This document shows positions 26,806 through 34,918 of a stretch of DNA of 64,000 nt, one piece after another. The stretch covers positions 1 through 64,000 of the forward strand of contig JBKPOZ010000010.1 in NCBI GenBank assembly GCA_046733355.1. The letters run 5' to 3'. The position numbers were made by a program, and so were the translations under genes. Source of the stretch: VAZQ01 sp046733355. Its GTDB lineage: Bacteria > Pseudomonadota > Alphaproteobacteria > Rhizobiales > Xanthobacteraceae. Every line of letters starts with the position of its first letter. Positions within the stretch are counted from its first letter, which is position 1. The notes below the pieces were generated by a model. It saw only the letters and a list, made by a program, of their open reading frames with translations, was not told the origin of the DNA and searched no databases.

Positions 26806-28212
26806 CTAATCCCGCCTGCAGCTCACTGTCATCGGCAGGCCGCCAGCTGGTCGCAAGGTTACTCGCAACAAGGGCCAGACATCTTCAGGCGGGCAGGCCA
26901 GAGGCAGATCGAAATTCCCCACCGTTCGACTAAGCACGATTGTCGCTTCTTGCAAGGCAAATGCCGACGCGATGCAGGCCCGCGGTCCTAGTGCGAATGG
27001 AATATATGTATGTCGCTCTCTCCTAGTGCGTTCCGTTCCGAGGAACCGATCAGGATCAAACGCATTCGGAGCGCGCCAATATGCACGATGCCGATGTACA
27101 ACGTAGGGCGCAATTACCACGAGCGTGCCGCGTTTGACGTTTTCTCCAGCCAGTTCGTCCTCGCCGACTGCTACGCGACTGATCGCCGCAATCGGCGGAT
27201 AAAGACGGGCAGCCTCATCGATGACTGCGCGAGTTTCAACCAGACGGTCCACGAGTTCTGCGGCTGGGCACGTGATCTCGCGGATTGCCTCGGCTCGAAC
27301 GCGCTCGCACCAGCTCGGCGATTGCGACAGCAAGAACAACGACCAGGTGATCAAATTAGCTGTGGTTTCGTGCCCTGCGTGAATAAAAGTGAGAATGTTC
27401 GAGCGAACCTCCGCCTCGGTCAGACCCTCGCCGGTCTCGGGGTCGAGGGCCGCAAGCAGATGCGTGAGAATGTCATTCGGAAGAGAGGCTTGATTTTTCA
27501 GCCGCTCGCGGCGGGTGTTAATCATCTCGTCAATCGCCGCTTCGAAGAAGCGAAGCGCCGAACGAGCGCGCAGCTGCGCCAGGCGAGGCACAGATGCAGG
27601 GAGACCAAGCAGATCCAGCAGCCCTAGCCGGCCAATGGCCTTGAAGTAGGTGCTCATGGCCCGCCGGAACTCTTCAGGTTGCCGCCCCAGACCGGACGAA
27701 AAAATCGTGCGCTCGAGCACATGCAGTGCGAGCCAGGACATCTCCGCCGCTACATCAATTCTCATGCCCTCCTGACGCTTCCAGCGTTTGACCAGAGCGT
27801 CGCTTGCGGCGAGCATTGCTGGCGCAAAATCAGTAATTTGCTTGCGGGTGAAGACCGGCGCGATTGTGCGCCGCTGGGTCTGCCAGCGCTCGCCTTCAGC
27901 ACTGAGCAGACCGTCGCCCAATCCGGACGAAAGCACCCGACGCTGGACAGGATCCTTCCGGTAATTCGCAGCGTTGTCGACGAGCACGCGCTGAATGGCT
28001 CGCGTGTCGTTGATGACCAAAAAATGTGCGAACGGCAGCCGTGTCGAGACAATCGGCTGCTCGAAATGATCCCTGGACCAACATTCCAGGGGATTATGGC
28101 GCACCCTCGAAATCAGGCGAAGGAGGCTTAGCGGCTTTGGGTGCGGCTGTGGCGCAGGTGGAACATAGGGCCGGGGAATAGTCGGAGTGATTTGCTCGAC
28201 AGGAGTTACCAT
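26806..28212 (-). CDS. cytochrome P450
   Basis: P450 of 468 aa. The I-helix oxygen-activation motif is AGHETT, the K-helix ExxR is EAAR (in DEAARLYPP), the Pro/Phe region is PNAFDPDRF, and the heme-thiolate loop is FALGPRACIASAFA, with Ala in the position usually held by Gly after the Cys. No membrane anchor; the N-terminus is Pro-rich. No ferredoxin or reductase gene is adjacent, so electrons must come from elsewhere. It is convergent with the DUF805-deaminase gene (16-nt gap). Substrate unknown. Confidence 0.92.
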   Translation of the reverse strand: MVTPVEQITPTIPRPYVPPAPQPHPKPLSLLRLISRVRHNPLECWSRDHFEQPIVSTRLPFAHFLVINDTRAIQRVLVDNAANYRKDPVQRRVLSSGLGDGLLSAEGERWQTQRRTIAPVFTRKQITDFAPAMLAASDALVKRWKRQEGMRIDVAAEMSWLALHVLERTIFSSGLGRQPEEFRRAMSTYFKAIGRLGLLDLLGLPASVPRLAQLRARSALRFFEAAIDEMINTRRERLKNQASLPNDILTHLLAALDPETGEGLTEAEVRSNILTFIHAGHETTANLITWSLFLLSQSPSWCERVRAEAIREITCPAAELVDRLVETRAVIDEAARLYPPIAAISRVAVGEDELAGENVKRGTLVVIAPYVVHRHRAYWRAPNAFDPDRFLGTERTRRERHTYIPFALGPRACIASAFALQEATIVLSRTVGNFDLPLACPPEDVWPLLRVTLRPAGGLPMTVSCRRD

Positions 28213-28310
28213 TGGGCCTCATTGATCGGGTACTTATAAGCCCGGGATTTTGCCGCAAGTTCCTCAGCGGGTGAACGATACCAGCGCTGGCAGCCGGTAA
28301 GTCCATTTTC

Positions 28311-28508
28311 TTGGGCTCACGTTGGACGAGCTATGTGACAACTCTGCTGCGCAAGCCAATGCTTTGCATGTCGGTTGTGCTCGCAACCGGCTTACTTGCG
28401 TTGACTTTCTTGCTACCTGCCCTCCTACTTCGTATTCGCGTTAATGAGCTAGCTACCTACTTGGGAGGAGCGGCCGCAATAGAATACGCTCGAGAGTGCC
28501 CTGCTTAA
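28311..28508 (+). CDS. possible small membrane protein
   Basis: An open frame of 65 aa with one strong hydrophobic stretch (about residues 16-42, CMSVVLATGLLALTFLLPAL). No clear ribosome-binding site, no family recognised. It lies at the edge of a decayed region and may be a chance frame. Confidence 0.3.
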   Translation: MGSRWTSYVTTLLRKPMLCMSVVLATGLLALTFLLPALLLRIRVNELATYLGGAAAIEYARECPA

Positions 28509-28603
28509 CATGCCGAGACGGCGCCCCCAACGGCCGGCAGTTTTCAAACTTGAAGCTGATCCCACTGAATCACTTCCCTTCAGTTCTCGCCGCATGAGAT
28601 AGA

Positions 28604-28923
28604 TCATGGGCAGCGATGGAGCACCGCCCTGTAGTTCTCGTCCTCATCCGCAAAATCGATGGTCTCATCTGCGCGCAGCGTAAATCTCACCTTCGCAACC
28701 AGCTGGTTTCGATCCGGACCGCTGCACTCGACGTTGACGGTGAACGTATTTTGTTCACGCCTAAAATTTAGAATCTTGCAATATCCCATGGGCGAATTGA
28801 TTTCAGCCGCCGTGATACTCACGCGCGCGTTCGAGGGAGTATGGGCTGCTGCCGATCCAAAGGAAAATCGTCTGCCGCTACCGATACAAGAGCAATCGAA
28901 ATCATAATGAGAGCTCTTAACAT
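28604..28923 (-). pseudogene. small secreted protein, frameshifted
   Basis: The ATG at 28923 (or 28905) opens a clean signal peptide, MLRALIMISIALVSVAA, followed by about 17 residues and a TGA. The next frame continues from VSITAAEINSPMGYC to RAVLHRCP with cysteines suited to a secreted protein. The two frames meet at the dinucleotide run ACGCGCGCG near 28820-28829, where gain or loss of bases by slippage would join them into a protein of about 104 aa. Family unknown. It may be inactivated, a reversible CG-tract slip, or a sequencing error. Confidence 0.5.
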
Positions 28924-29037
28924 ATAGCGCAATCAGCGTAGCGGGACCCGCTCAAGTTAACTAGCAGGGCGCATCGTATGTATAAACGAGTGGCACAGCA
29001 AACACGCACCGCATCCCGAGCGGGGGCGCGCGTCACC

Positions 29038-29175
29038 CAACTGCGACAATGCCGGCTTCGACCAGACCGCGCGCAAGCTCGTCGGCATGTTCCAGCAGAA
29101 CTTCACCAATATGAGCAACAAGTGCACGCCGAGGTGCGCTCGGCCGCGCCCGAAGTGCGCATCGCCGCGGAGTGA
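29038..29175 (+). pseudogene. PEP carboxykinase C-terminal remnant
   Basis: Translation across one frameshift gives CDNAGFDQTARKLVGMFQQNF and then, in the next frame, YEQQVHAEVRSAAPEVRIAAE followed by TGA at 29173. This resembles the last 40 residues of ATP-dependent PEP carboxykinase (pattern KLV-MF-NF---E--VDAEV---AP). A one-base loss near 29110 breaks the frame, and nothing of the upstream part is recognisable. Resemblance is from family memory and needs an alignment. Confidence 0.55.
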
Positions 29176-29320
29176 AATCTCCAAACCGTCGCCCCGGGCT
29201 GGGCATTGCAAGTCGCGCAAAGCGTGCGGGGCGCGCTTCGCATGCTGAGCGTCAGGCGTCGATTGGATTGCTGATTTTCCTCTTTCCATTATATACGTAC
29301 TGTAATTAGAAGGGCGCATT

Positions 29321-29515
29321 ATGGCGTGGCGAATGTTTGACCATCAATCGCCCTGAAGTCGTGGCGCCATCGAAGAAGCGGCCAAGAAGCTGACGGGCGG
29401 CAACAAGACCGAAGCAGTCGCTCTGGCGTTGCGCCGTTTACTGGACCAGAACGCTCGCGCCGGCTCTCTCTTCGGCGCGCATCGTGACTGCGTGCGGGTG
29501 CATGAGGGCCCTGAT
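29321..29515 (+). pseudogene. VapB-type antitoxin remnant
   Basis: From the ATG at 29321 the pieces ANV, LTINRPEVVA and AIEEAAKKLTGGNKTEAVALALR appear in different frames, then GSLFGAHRDCVRVHEGPD in the last frame. Together they match the pattern of a VapB-like antitoxin with a DNA-binding N-terminus. At least two indels break it, and the usual C-terminal toxin-binding end is missing, replaced by the junction with the toxin sequence. Confidence 0.55.
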
Positions 29516-29855
29516 CGACAGCTGCTGGCAGAACGGCGGTACGATTTTTCTGAGCGCCGTGACGGCCTGGGAGATTGTTCTGCTCGTGGACACGGGATGC
29601 ATCGATTTGGACATTCCTGTGCCGGCCTGGGTCGACCGTTTCCTCGAACGTCCCGGCATCGAGGCGGTGCCGCTCGGCCATCGGTTCGCTTCTCGCAGCT
29701 ACCAGCTGCATCATTTCGAACACCGGGATCCGGCGGACCGGCTCCTGATTGCGACGGCGATCGAGCTCTCTTGTCCCCTTGTCAGCTACGATGAAGGGAT
29801 CGCGCGCTTTGGCAAGAAGCGCGGTCGCCAGTATCGCTTTGCAGTCGCCGCTTAA
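29484..29855 (+). pseudogene. VapC PIN-domain toxin, N-terminus deleted
   Basis: Open frame whose residues from about 11 on are a PIN domain: WQNGGTIFLSAVTAWEI, GIEAVPLGHR, HHFEHRDPADRLLIATAIE and the end YDEGIARFGKKRG. The conserved Asp/Glu of AWEI, DPADR and SYDE remain, but the first 35 or so residues with the first catalytic Asp are absent; the preceding sequence is the antitoxin gene. One deletion of the vapB end and vapC start explains this, so the toxin is probably dead. Confidence 0.65.
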
Positions 29856-30039
29856 TGCGACCGCGATCCACTCCTACGGCTCGCGGCAATTTCAGCGGAC
29901 GCGCTTTAAGCCGTGTGTGTCGCGGCTGCGGTGCAGCGCGAAGCGCTTGCGGAGCGATGCACCGCTGCGCGGGGCCGTTCCAGACTCCCAGTTTGAAACG
30001 ATCCCGGGTCTGCAGCGCACGGTGGACCTATGCTTCACG

Positions 30040-30280
30040 CTGCCCTGCGCCCGGGAAACGCTCTTAAGCTCCGCCCAAGCCTTGCGCGCGTCTTCCGCAC
30101 GCCCGATATGGCCGTAGCAGGACGCCAGGAGCATGCGACTTGCATCGGTGCCCGGCATGCGGCCGATGCGCTCGAGCAGATGCCGGAACGAGCGCAGCAT
30201 CGTGATCGCGCCGCCACATCAGCACACAGCCAAGTGCCAGATGGCTCGCCGGCTCGTGGCTGTTCAGCTCCAGGTGGCCG
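30040..30280 (-). pseudogene. TPR-protein remnant
   Basis: On the minus strand SHEPASHLALGCVLMWRRDHDAAL and, in another frame, RHLLERIGRMPGTDASRMLLASCYGHIGRAEDARKAW resemble consecutive tetratricopeptide repeats like those at the end of adenylate-cyclase-type or LuxR/TPR regulators. The frames are broken and no start or catalytic domain is nearby. It is a fragment of a decayed gene. Confidence 0.45.
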
Positions 30281-30352
30281 CATCTCGGTCGATGGCGAAG
30301 CGTTGACCAGCTCGCCTGGAAGTGCGCATTGCGGCGGAGTAATCGCGCATGC

Positions 30353-30384
30353 GTAGCCCGGATTGAGCGCAGCGAAATCCGGGT
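30353..30384. repeat. GTAGCCCGGATTGAGCG-type repeat
   Basis: GTAGCCCGGATTGAGCGCAG then CGAAATCCGGG: a short hairpin of the very common Rhizobiales type. Other copies or halves are at 34654-34685, 35378-35409, 57112-57172 and 61942-61972. Confidence 0.8.
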
Positions 30385-30608
30385 GCATACTTCCCCCGGA
30401 TCTAACGGTCCGCAGCTTGCTCCGCGTGTGAGGCGCGAATACGTTGAGCGCGGGCGAGTGTCGGAGCAGGCCCGTGAGCAGTAATGACACGAACGCCAAG
30501 AAGGCGCATCCTAACCGGTTCGATAGGTCAGGCGTGCCTGCCGGGGCGCCGTCAATCGCGAAACATCTGGCGTTCAGATCCGCCAAACCGCAGGAAAGCG
30601 AGGGTTTC

Positions 30609-31268
30609 ATGAGCAGAAATTTTGCATTTTCGTTGCTGGCCGGATTGGCGATCGCCGGCGTGATGGGCGCCGCACAAGCCCAGCAGGCCAACATGAGTTT
30701 TTTCGTGACCAGCGTGGGAATGGGCAAGGGAGCGGATCTGGGCGGACTTGAAGGTGCGGACGCGCACTGCGCCGCACTGGCCAAGGCTGCAGGAGCCAAT
30801 GCGACCAATTGGAAAGCCTACCTGAGCACCACGCTGCCGGGCGGCGATGCCGGCGTCAATGCGCGTGATCGCATTGGCAGCGGACCATGGCACAATGCCA
30901 AAGGCATCGTTGTGGCCAGGAATGTAGACGAACTCCACTCGGCCTCCAACAACATCAACAAGGAGACCGCGCTCACTGAAAAAGGTGAGGTCATCAGCGG
31001 TCGTGGCGATGCGGTGAATATACATGACATACTGACCGGCTCGGACCCGCAAGGAATGTTCTCGACCGCAGGTGGCGATACAACGTGCGGCAACTGGACG
31101 AAGAGCGGCGAGGGGTCTGCCATTGTTGGCCATCATGACCGCCAGGGCCTCAAAGACACCCGCCACATGAAATCCTGGAATTCCTCTCACGGCACCCGCG
31201 GTTGCAGCCAGGAGCAGCTGAAATCCACCGGGGGCGCCGGATTGTTCTATTGCTTCGCGGCCAATTAG
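30609..31268 (+). CDS. secreted lectin-like/endostatin-fold protein
   Basis: A protein of 219 aa with signal peptide (FSLLAGLAIAGVMGAAQAQ-QAN). The mature part begins MSFFVTSVGMGKGADLGGL, then ADAHCAALA, WKAYLSTT, ARDRIGSGPWHNAKG, HDILTGSDPQG, TCGNWTKSGEGSAIVGHHDR and ends SSHGTRGCSQEQLKSTGGAGLFYCFA. Four cysteines should pair. The pattern is that of a periplasmic or secreted family distantly like C-type-lectin/NC10-endostatin folds found in Bradyrhizobium relatives. Function unknown. CGAGGG precedes the ATG; the frame is open upstream to 30444, but that part has no support. Confidence 0.8.
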   Translation: MSRNFAFSLLAGLAIAGVMGAAQAQQANMSFFVTSVGMGKGADLGGLEGADAHCAALAKAAGANATNWKAYLSTTLPGGDAGVNARDRIGSGPWHNAKGIVVARNVDELHSASNNINKETALTEKGEVISGRGDAVNIHDILTGSDPQGMFSTAGGDTTCGNWTKSGEGSAIVGHHDRQGLKDTRHMKSWNSSHGTRGCSQEQLKSTGGAGLFYCFAAN

Positions 31269-31336
31269 CGCCTGCTGCGTCACAAGCACCAACTTTGAAC
31301 CGTCATGCTGAGGGTGCTCGGCGCAACGCGCCGAGC

Positions 31337-31470
31337 CACGTATGTCGTACCCGCCCGACATACGCACATAAAGATCCAATCTCGGGTAAACCCGATATTG
31401 GTGGACGGCGGCCACATACCGGGCCGGCATCCACCGATCTCGGATTCACATTCATCCGAGATCGGATCTT
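31337..31470. repeat. cluster of three hairpins
   Basis: CGTATGTCG/CGACATACG (31339-31365), CCAATCTCGGGT/ACCCGATATTGG (31376-31401) and GATCTCGGAT/ATCCGAGATC (31436-31463, perfect). The ATCTCGGGT core also occurs in the hairpin at 39017-39042. The block lies between the lectin-like gene and the convergent iron-permease-like gene and may terminate both. Confidence 0.7.
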
Positions 31471-31548
31471 CATCCTGCTGGCAATCTTTGCAGGCTCGCC
31501 TGTCGCCGCTTTCGGCGTTATGCAGCGAGATGATCGAACAAAGAAAAT

Positions 31549-31869
31549 CTAATCCCGCAGCTTGCGGCGGTGCTGCTCGATCTCTTCGGGCTCCTGCTCG
31601 TCGAGTTTGGTGAAGCCGCTGCGGGCGCGGCTCTCCGCACGCAAGAGCTCGTCCAACTTGGCGTGCATCGCCTGTGTATCGCGGTGTTCGGCACGCTGTA
31701 TGAACAGCGTCATGACCCATGTGCAAAGGGTCGCAATGCCATGCCAGTTCAGAGATGCCGGATCAAACACGATCCACGCGAGCGCGTACAATCCGACGAC
31801 GGCAAATGCGACGGGACTGGCCGTCCAGACGCCTATTTTTGTAAGCCACTCGCGAAACGGGTACGGCAA
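31549..31869 (-). CDS. low-affinity iron permease-like protein
   Basis: A protein of 106 aa with two hydrophobic segments (WTASPVAFAVVGLYALAWIVF and GIATLCTWVMTLFIQ) followed by the family sequence RAEHRDTQAMHAKLDELLRA and a charged Glu-rich tail. It belongs to the bacterial low-affinity iron permease-like family (short, two-helix); the transport role is a family name and not demonstrated. Confidence 0.82.
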   Translation of the reverse strand: MPYPFREWLTKIGVWTASPVAFAVVGLYALAWIVFDPASLNWHGIATLCTWVMTLFIQRAEHRDTQAMHAKLDELLRAESRARSGFTKLDEQEPEEIEQHRRKLRD

Positions 31870-32187
31870 TGTTGCCTCCGTGGTACGCTTTTCGGCGGGA
31901 AGTAATGGCGCAATGCGCGTCGTCTGGCATCACCCGGCCAGCGCATGCTGATAGGCGGCTCATGATCGGTTTCAAGCGGCCTGTGCTTTCCGGGTCACGC
32001 ACTTTTGGGGGGAGGAACGAGCAGCCATCGTCAGGCGGGTGTCGCAAAACAGCGTTATGCAACATGGATCGTGTTGTCCGCGAACGCCATCGTTATCTGC
32101 GGCGCGGCGTCCAGCAGGGCGACGTAAGGGAACGCGTGAGCGATGGGGAGTGGTCGCCTGCGCCGCAGCTTGGTTGCGCACCACAAT
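31870..32187. other. intergenic, no gene seen
   Basis: Frames on both strands overlap and lack family signs or ribosome-binding sites. Apart from the inverted repeat starting at 32188 nothing was recognised. Confidence 0.5.
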
Positions 32188-32215
32188 TGGAACTCTTATC
32201 GTTTGGCAAGTTCCA
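32188..32215. promoter_or_regulatory. inverted repeat upstream of marR
   Basis: TGGAACT (32188-32194), 14 nt, AGTTCCA (32209-32215): a perfect 7-bp inverted repeat ending 22 nt before the MarR-family start, a plausible autoregulatory operator. Confidence 0.45.
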
Positions 32216-32237
32216 TTCGTGAGAGCTGCGACTTCAA

Positions 32238-32684
32238 ATGTCGGCGAATCAATTGCTCGATCAATCGGACTATCAGCGCCTGGCCGAGTTTCGTTATCAT
32301 CTACGCGGCTTTTTGAGGTTCAGCGAAAGCGCAGCGTCGGAAATGGGGTTGAGTCCCCAGCAGCATCAGGCACTGCTGGCCATTAAAGGTACACCGGGAG
32401 GACACGTTACCGTTGGCATCTTGGCCGAACGCCTCGGCATCCGGCACAATAGTGCTGTGGAGCTGATCGACCGGCTCATCAAGAATGGTTTGGTTGAACG
32501 TCGGTACAATCCGACAGACCGGCGCGAGGTCCTGATCGATCTCACCGATCGAGCGGACCAGATCCTGGCCAAACTGACTTTGGCCCATCGCAACGAAATT
32601 GAGAAGCTCGCCCCATTGCTAATAGGGCTGCTTGCACGTTTCAACTCCCAAAAACAAAGCAAGCGAGCAAAACGTAGAACTTGA
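32238..32684 (+). CDS. MarR-family transcriptional regulator
   Basis: Winged-helix regulator of 148 aa. The recognition region is VGILAERLGIRHNSAVELIDRLIKNGLVERR, and the wing is YNPTDRREVLIDLT, the MarR signature DRR included. The C-terminus is Lys/Arg-rich. No target gene is obvious: the downstream 570 nt are non-coding and the upstream gene points away, so ligand and target are unknown. Confidence 0.92.
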   Translation: MSANQLLDQSDYQRLAEFRYHLRGFLRFSESAASEMGLSPQQHQALLAIKGTPGGHVTVGILAERLGIRHNSAVELIDRLIKNGLVERRYNPTDRREVLIDLTDRADQILAKLTLAHRNEIEKLAPLLIGLLARFNSQKQSKRAKRRT

Positions 32685-33144
32685 TGCCTGCGTAGTTCGC
32701 GTTGACCGGGCGGTCGAACCGACACGCAGCGCGCGGAGAGACCCCAGGTTCGCTGTGGCGGGGTTCAACATTCAAATAAAAAGCCCCGCATCCTCACGCG
32801 GGGCTTCAACAGAGTTTGGTTGGTCGAGGCTTTCGGTTTGGCCGTCGGGCAGTAATAGCGCTTCGGTTCCGAGCGGCCCTGGTGAGCTGCAGCACCAGAA
32901 GAAGACCACGTGCCGCGTCATTGGCGCCGGCGACCGCTAATGCGCGTCGGGTTGAACTATCAATTCCCTTACGGCTTCGGCAAAAGCGCTCGGCGCCTGG
33001 TGCAGGGGCTCCGACGGCCCGCAGGAAGGACAAGGACGCGGCAGCACGCGCTGTGCTCTTGATGCTGTCGACGGCTCCTCCACCGACACGCGAGTTGGGG
33101 CCGCTTTTGCCGCCCTCGTTAAGAAGTGGGCCGGCTCGCTCCTG
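32685..33144. other. non-coding stretch after marR
   Basis: No gene supported. It holds the intrinsic terminator at 32775-32806. A plus-strand RVGLNYQF at about 32945 resembles the end of an outer-membrane beta-barrel protein but is too short to claim. Confidence 0.45.
32775..32806 (-). terminator. intrinsic terminator, leftward
   Basis: Stem AAGCCCCGC/GCGGGGCTT (32781-32789 with 32798-32806), followed on the minus strand by a T-rich run (AAATAAAA on the plus strand at 32775-32782). No minus-strand gene is recognised immediately to its right, so either a non-coding transcript ends here or it is a leftover. Confidence 0.65.
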
Positions 33145-33212
33145 GTGATCTTTTCCGAACACCGGTTCCCACCCCGGGTCAAGCCCGAGGGCATGCTTTT
33201 CGGGATCATGCC
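33145..33212. repeat. GATCATGC-type palindromic repeat
   Basis: GATCTTTTCCGAACACCGG then TTCCCACC, ending GCATGCTTTTCGGGATCATGCC: a relative of the element at 14529-14577 in the opposite orientation. Confidence 0.75.
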
Positions 33213-33250
33213 CTAATGAGCAGTCACTCAATTCCGACAGATGTCGCACT

Positions 33251-33330
33251 CACAAAAAGAGCCCGCTCAGGCGAGCGGGCTCCGAGGAGTGTGGCCCATG
33301 AGGAGACCACTATCAGATTGGTTGTCGGGC
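33251..33330 (-). ncRNA. candidate sRNA / 3'UTR module, copy 1
   Basis: Read leftward: ACCAATCTGATAGTGG, a hairpin with stem GTGGTC/GGCCAC and loop TCCTCATG, ACTCCTC, then a 9-bp terminator stem GAGCCCGCT/AGCGGGCTC (33259-33282) and a T5 run. A near-identical module is at 41140-41230 although the genes before the two copies encode different proteins. The loop bases resemble the anti-Shine-Dalgarno sequence, as in loop-type regulatory RNAs of alphaproteobacteria. It could be an independent sRNA or a shared 3' end processed from the mRNA ending at 33351. Confidence 0.5.
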
Positions 33331-33350
33331 TAAAGACGCTTGACCGATTC

Positions 33351-33581
33351 TCAGCGCCGTGGCTGGTGAAAAACCACGCTCTGGTCCTCGACGTGTTCGA
33401 CAGGAAGAAACTCCAAGTGCGCCAAGTTATGCGTCTCCCAAATGGAAATTGCCGCAGGAGAGAGAGAGGCCGAGCCGGCAACCGCTCCGGTTGTGAGCGT
33501 ATCGTCGGCCCGTGGCCATGCAACGAAGGCAAGCGCCAGGCCAATTCCTGCAATTAACAGGACCATTCTGCAGTTTTTCAT
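33351..33581 (-). CDS. small exported protein, HNLAHLEFLPV family (A)
   Basis: A protein of 76 aa with an N-terminal hydrophobic segment (VLLIAGIGLALAFVAW; signal peptide or anchor), then ALSPAAISIWETHNLAHLEFLPVEHVEDQSVVFHQPRR. A second protein of this family, at 41951-42196, shares ISI-E-HNLAHLEFLPV--VEDQ--VF-Q-RR at its C-terminus. AGAGGTGG precedes the start. Both genes are divergent from LysR genes, here a remnant. Function unknown; the conserved C-terminus is probably the working part in the periplasm. Confidence 0.75.
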   Translation of the reverse strand: MKNCRMVLLIAGIGLALAFVAWPRADDTLTTGAVAGSASLSPAAISIWETHNLAHLEFLPVEHVEDQSVVFHQPRR

Positions 33582-33669
33582 GAGCCCACCTCTTGCCTTT
33601 TCCCGATGTTCTCTCAAAATCAAAAATTTGCCCAGACAAAACTTTTCTATAGGCGCATAAGGCCGGCTT

Positions 33670-33843
33670 ATGCTGACGCGCAGCTTTAAAGTGTTTTGTG
33701 AAGTAGCAAAGCATGGCAGCTTCACTGCCGCCGCGCGAAGAATGAAGCTCCCAGGCGTCAGCGATCGCCCAACTGCTGCTTTCCTTCGGCTCGTTTTCTT
33801 ATTGTGCTGTCCCGGTGTTTGCCGCGCCGCCGTGACCGGTTGA
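33670..33843 (+). pseudogene. LysR regulator remnant (N-terminus)
   Basis: ATG at 33670 gives MLTRSFKVFCEVAKHGSFTAAARRM, the start of a LysR helix-turn-helix like that of the intact regulator at 42298 (LDQLKAFVEVARHGSFTAAAKVM). The HTH continues in the next frame (QASAIAQLL), so one indel near 33748 breaks it; nothing of the effector domain is present. It stands 88 nt from the divergent exported-protein gene, the same arrangement as at 42 kb. Confidence 0.7.
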
Positions 33844-34029
33844 GCCAGACGCTGATTGCGTGGTGCCGGGGCCGGTGCCTGTCCTTGGTATGGGGCCTCG
33901 GTTCAGCGCATTAAACAACGCGATTATCGCCACGATAGTCACAGCGATGACGAGACTGCCGATGGCCCATCCCAACAAACCTGGATCCCTGGAGGTTCGC
34001 GGCGGTGTCTGGGGAGATTGAGAAGTCAT
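33799..34029 (-). CDS. small one-helix membrane protein
   Basis: A protein of 76 aa: a polar Pro/Thr N-terminus, one transmembrane helix (LGWAIGSLVIAVTIVAIIALF, about residues 19-39) and a Gly/Thr/Ser-rich periplasmic tail. AAGGAG lies six bases before the ATG. A near-EcfG sequence (GGAAC, 18 nt, CGTT at 34056-34082) precedes it, but the spacing is two longer than the consensus. Function unknown. Confidence 0.7.
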   Translation of the reverse strand: MTSQSPQTPPRTSRDPGLLGWAIGSLVIAVTIVAIIALFNALNRGPIPRTGTGPGTTQSASGSTGHGGAANTGTAQ

Positions 34030-34178
34030 ACGTCGCTCCTTGTGGTTCGAAGGCCAACGTCGGGGTTACGTATTGCTGTTCCACCGTCCTGTCAGGACAG
34101 CTGTTGACTTGCTAAAATATTGACTTGTACACGTCGAGCAAGGGAAATCGGATAGCGCTGGAACGAGGAGGAGTATTC

Positions 34179-34496
34179 ATGAAACGCTTTTCACTAGCAA
34201 TCGCAACTCTAACGTTTGCGACCGTAACCGCTCAGGCGCAACAACAAACAGAGCAGCCGCAGCCCTCGGCCATCTGCTATCCGGTGTGGAAGACTCAATC
34301 GCGCACTTGGAACGAAAGCGATTTTGCCACCGTGCGCCAAAAATGCCGCCCGGGCGATATAATCGACATCATGTCAATGCTCGACATACGAGACGCATTT
34401 GTAATTGCCAAGCTATGCGATTTCTCCAAGGCAATCATCAAAGCTGACGGAGGCACGCTCTGCGTCCTGGTTGGGGAGCGAGATCTTCGCCAGTAG
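34179..34496 (+). CDS. small secreted protein
   Basis: A protein of 105 aa with a signal peptide (MKRFSLAIATLTFATVTAQA-QQQ) and a mature part containing four cysteines (SAICYPVWK, RQKCRPGDIID, AKLCDFSKAI and TLCVLVG). GAGGAGG precedes the ATG at 34179. Similar short proteins with CRPGDII occur in Rhizobiales; function unknown. Confidence 0.75.
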   Translation: MKRFSLAIATLTFATVTAQAQQQTEQPQPSAICYPVWKTQSRTWNESDFATVRQKCRPGDIIDIMSMLDIRDAFVIAKLCDFSKAIIKADGGTLCVLVGERDLRQ

Positions 34497-34918
34497 AGCC
34501 GACGTCGGTCGGCTGAATTATGATGATTTAATGGGTAACGGACCAAAACAGTGCGGTGGCGTTCGTTGAGCCATCCATCCCGGGCCTTGTAGCCCGCCGG
34601 GCGTTTGTATGTCACAGCAACGCGCGAATCGATATGAGGTCCGGACAGATGTGTCCCGGATCTCGCTGCGGTCAATCCGGGGTACAGGTAACCACACCGC
34701 AGATGCGCAAATCCCCGTGCGGCCATGCAGGATATCAATACCTTGCAGCCGAATTTGCACACTGCGGTGCTTGCTGCCCGGGAAAAAGGCCCTGCAAGTG
34801 CGCCGTTTCCACCACGGGGCCGCCATAGTTCGAGCAGAAAAAGTGTCTGCTATCAGCCAGGAGGGGCACGAAGATTGCCTGCGCCAAGCTGGCGTGTGCG
34901 TGCAAAGCAGGGGGCGTG
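34497..34918. other. intergenic with a REP copy
   Basis: AGCCGAC/GTCGGCT (34497-34514) may end the upstream transcript. 34654-34685 is a CCCGGAT...ATCCGGGGTAC repeat copy. No coding frame here is convincing. Confidence 0.5.

Noticed and set aside
23184..30400. Genomic island integrated at tRNA-Arg
   Set aside because: The region after the tRNA has accessory genes and pseudogenes, but no integrase and no direct repeat of the tRNA 3' end were found.
32960..33110. Histone-like or outer-membrane protein tail (RVGLNYQF)
   Set aside because: Only eight residues resemble a beta-barrel end and the frame continues past the expected stop; insufficient for a call.
34056..34082. EcfG promoter for the 76-aa gene at 34029
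   Set aside because: GGAAC and CGTT are present, but the spacing is 18, longer than the 16-17 of the consensus; kept only as a remark.
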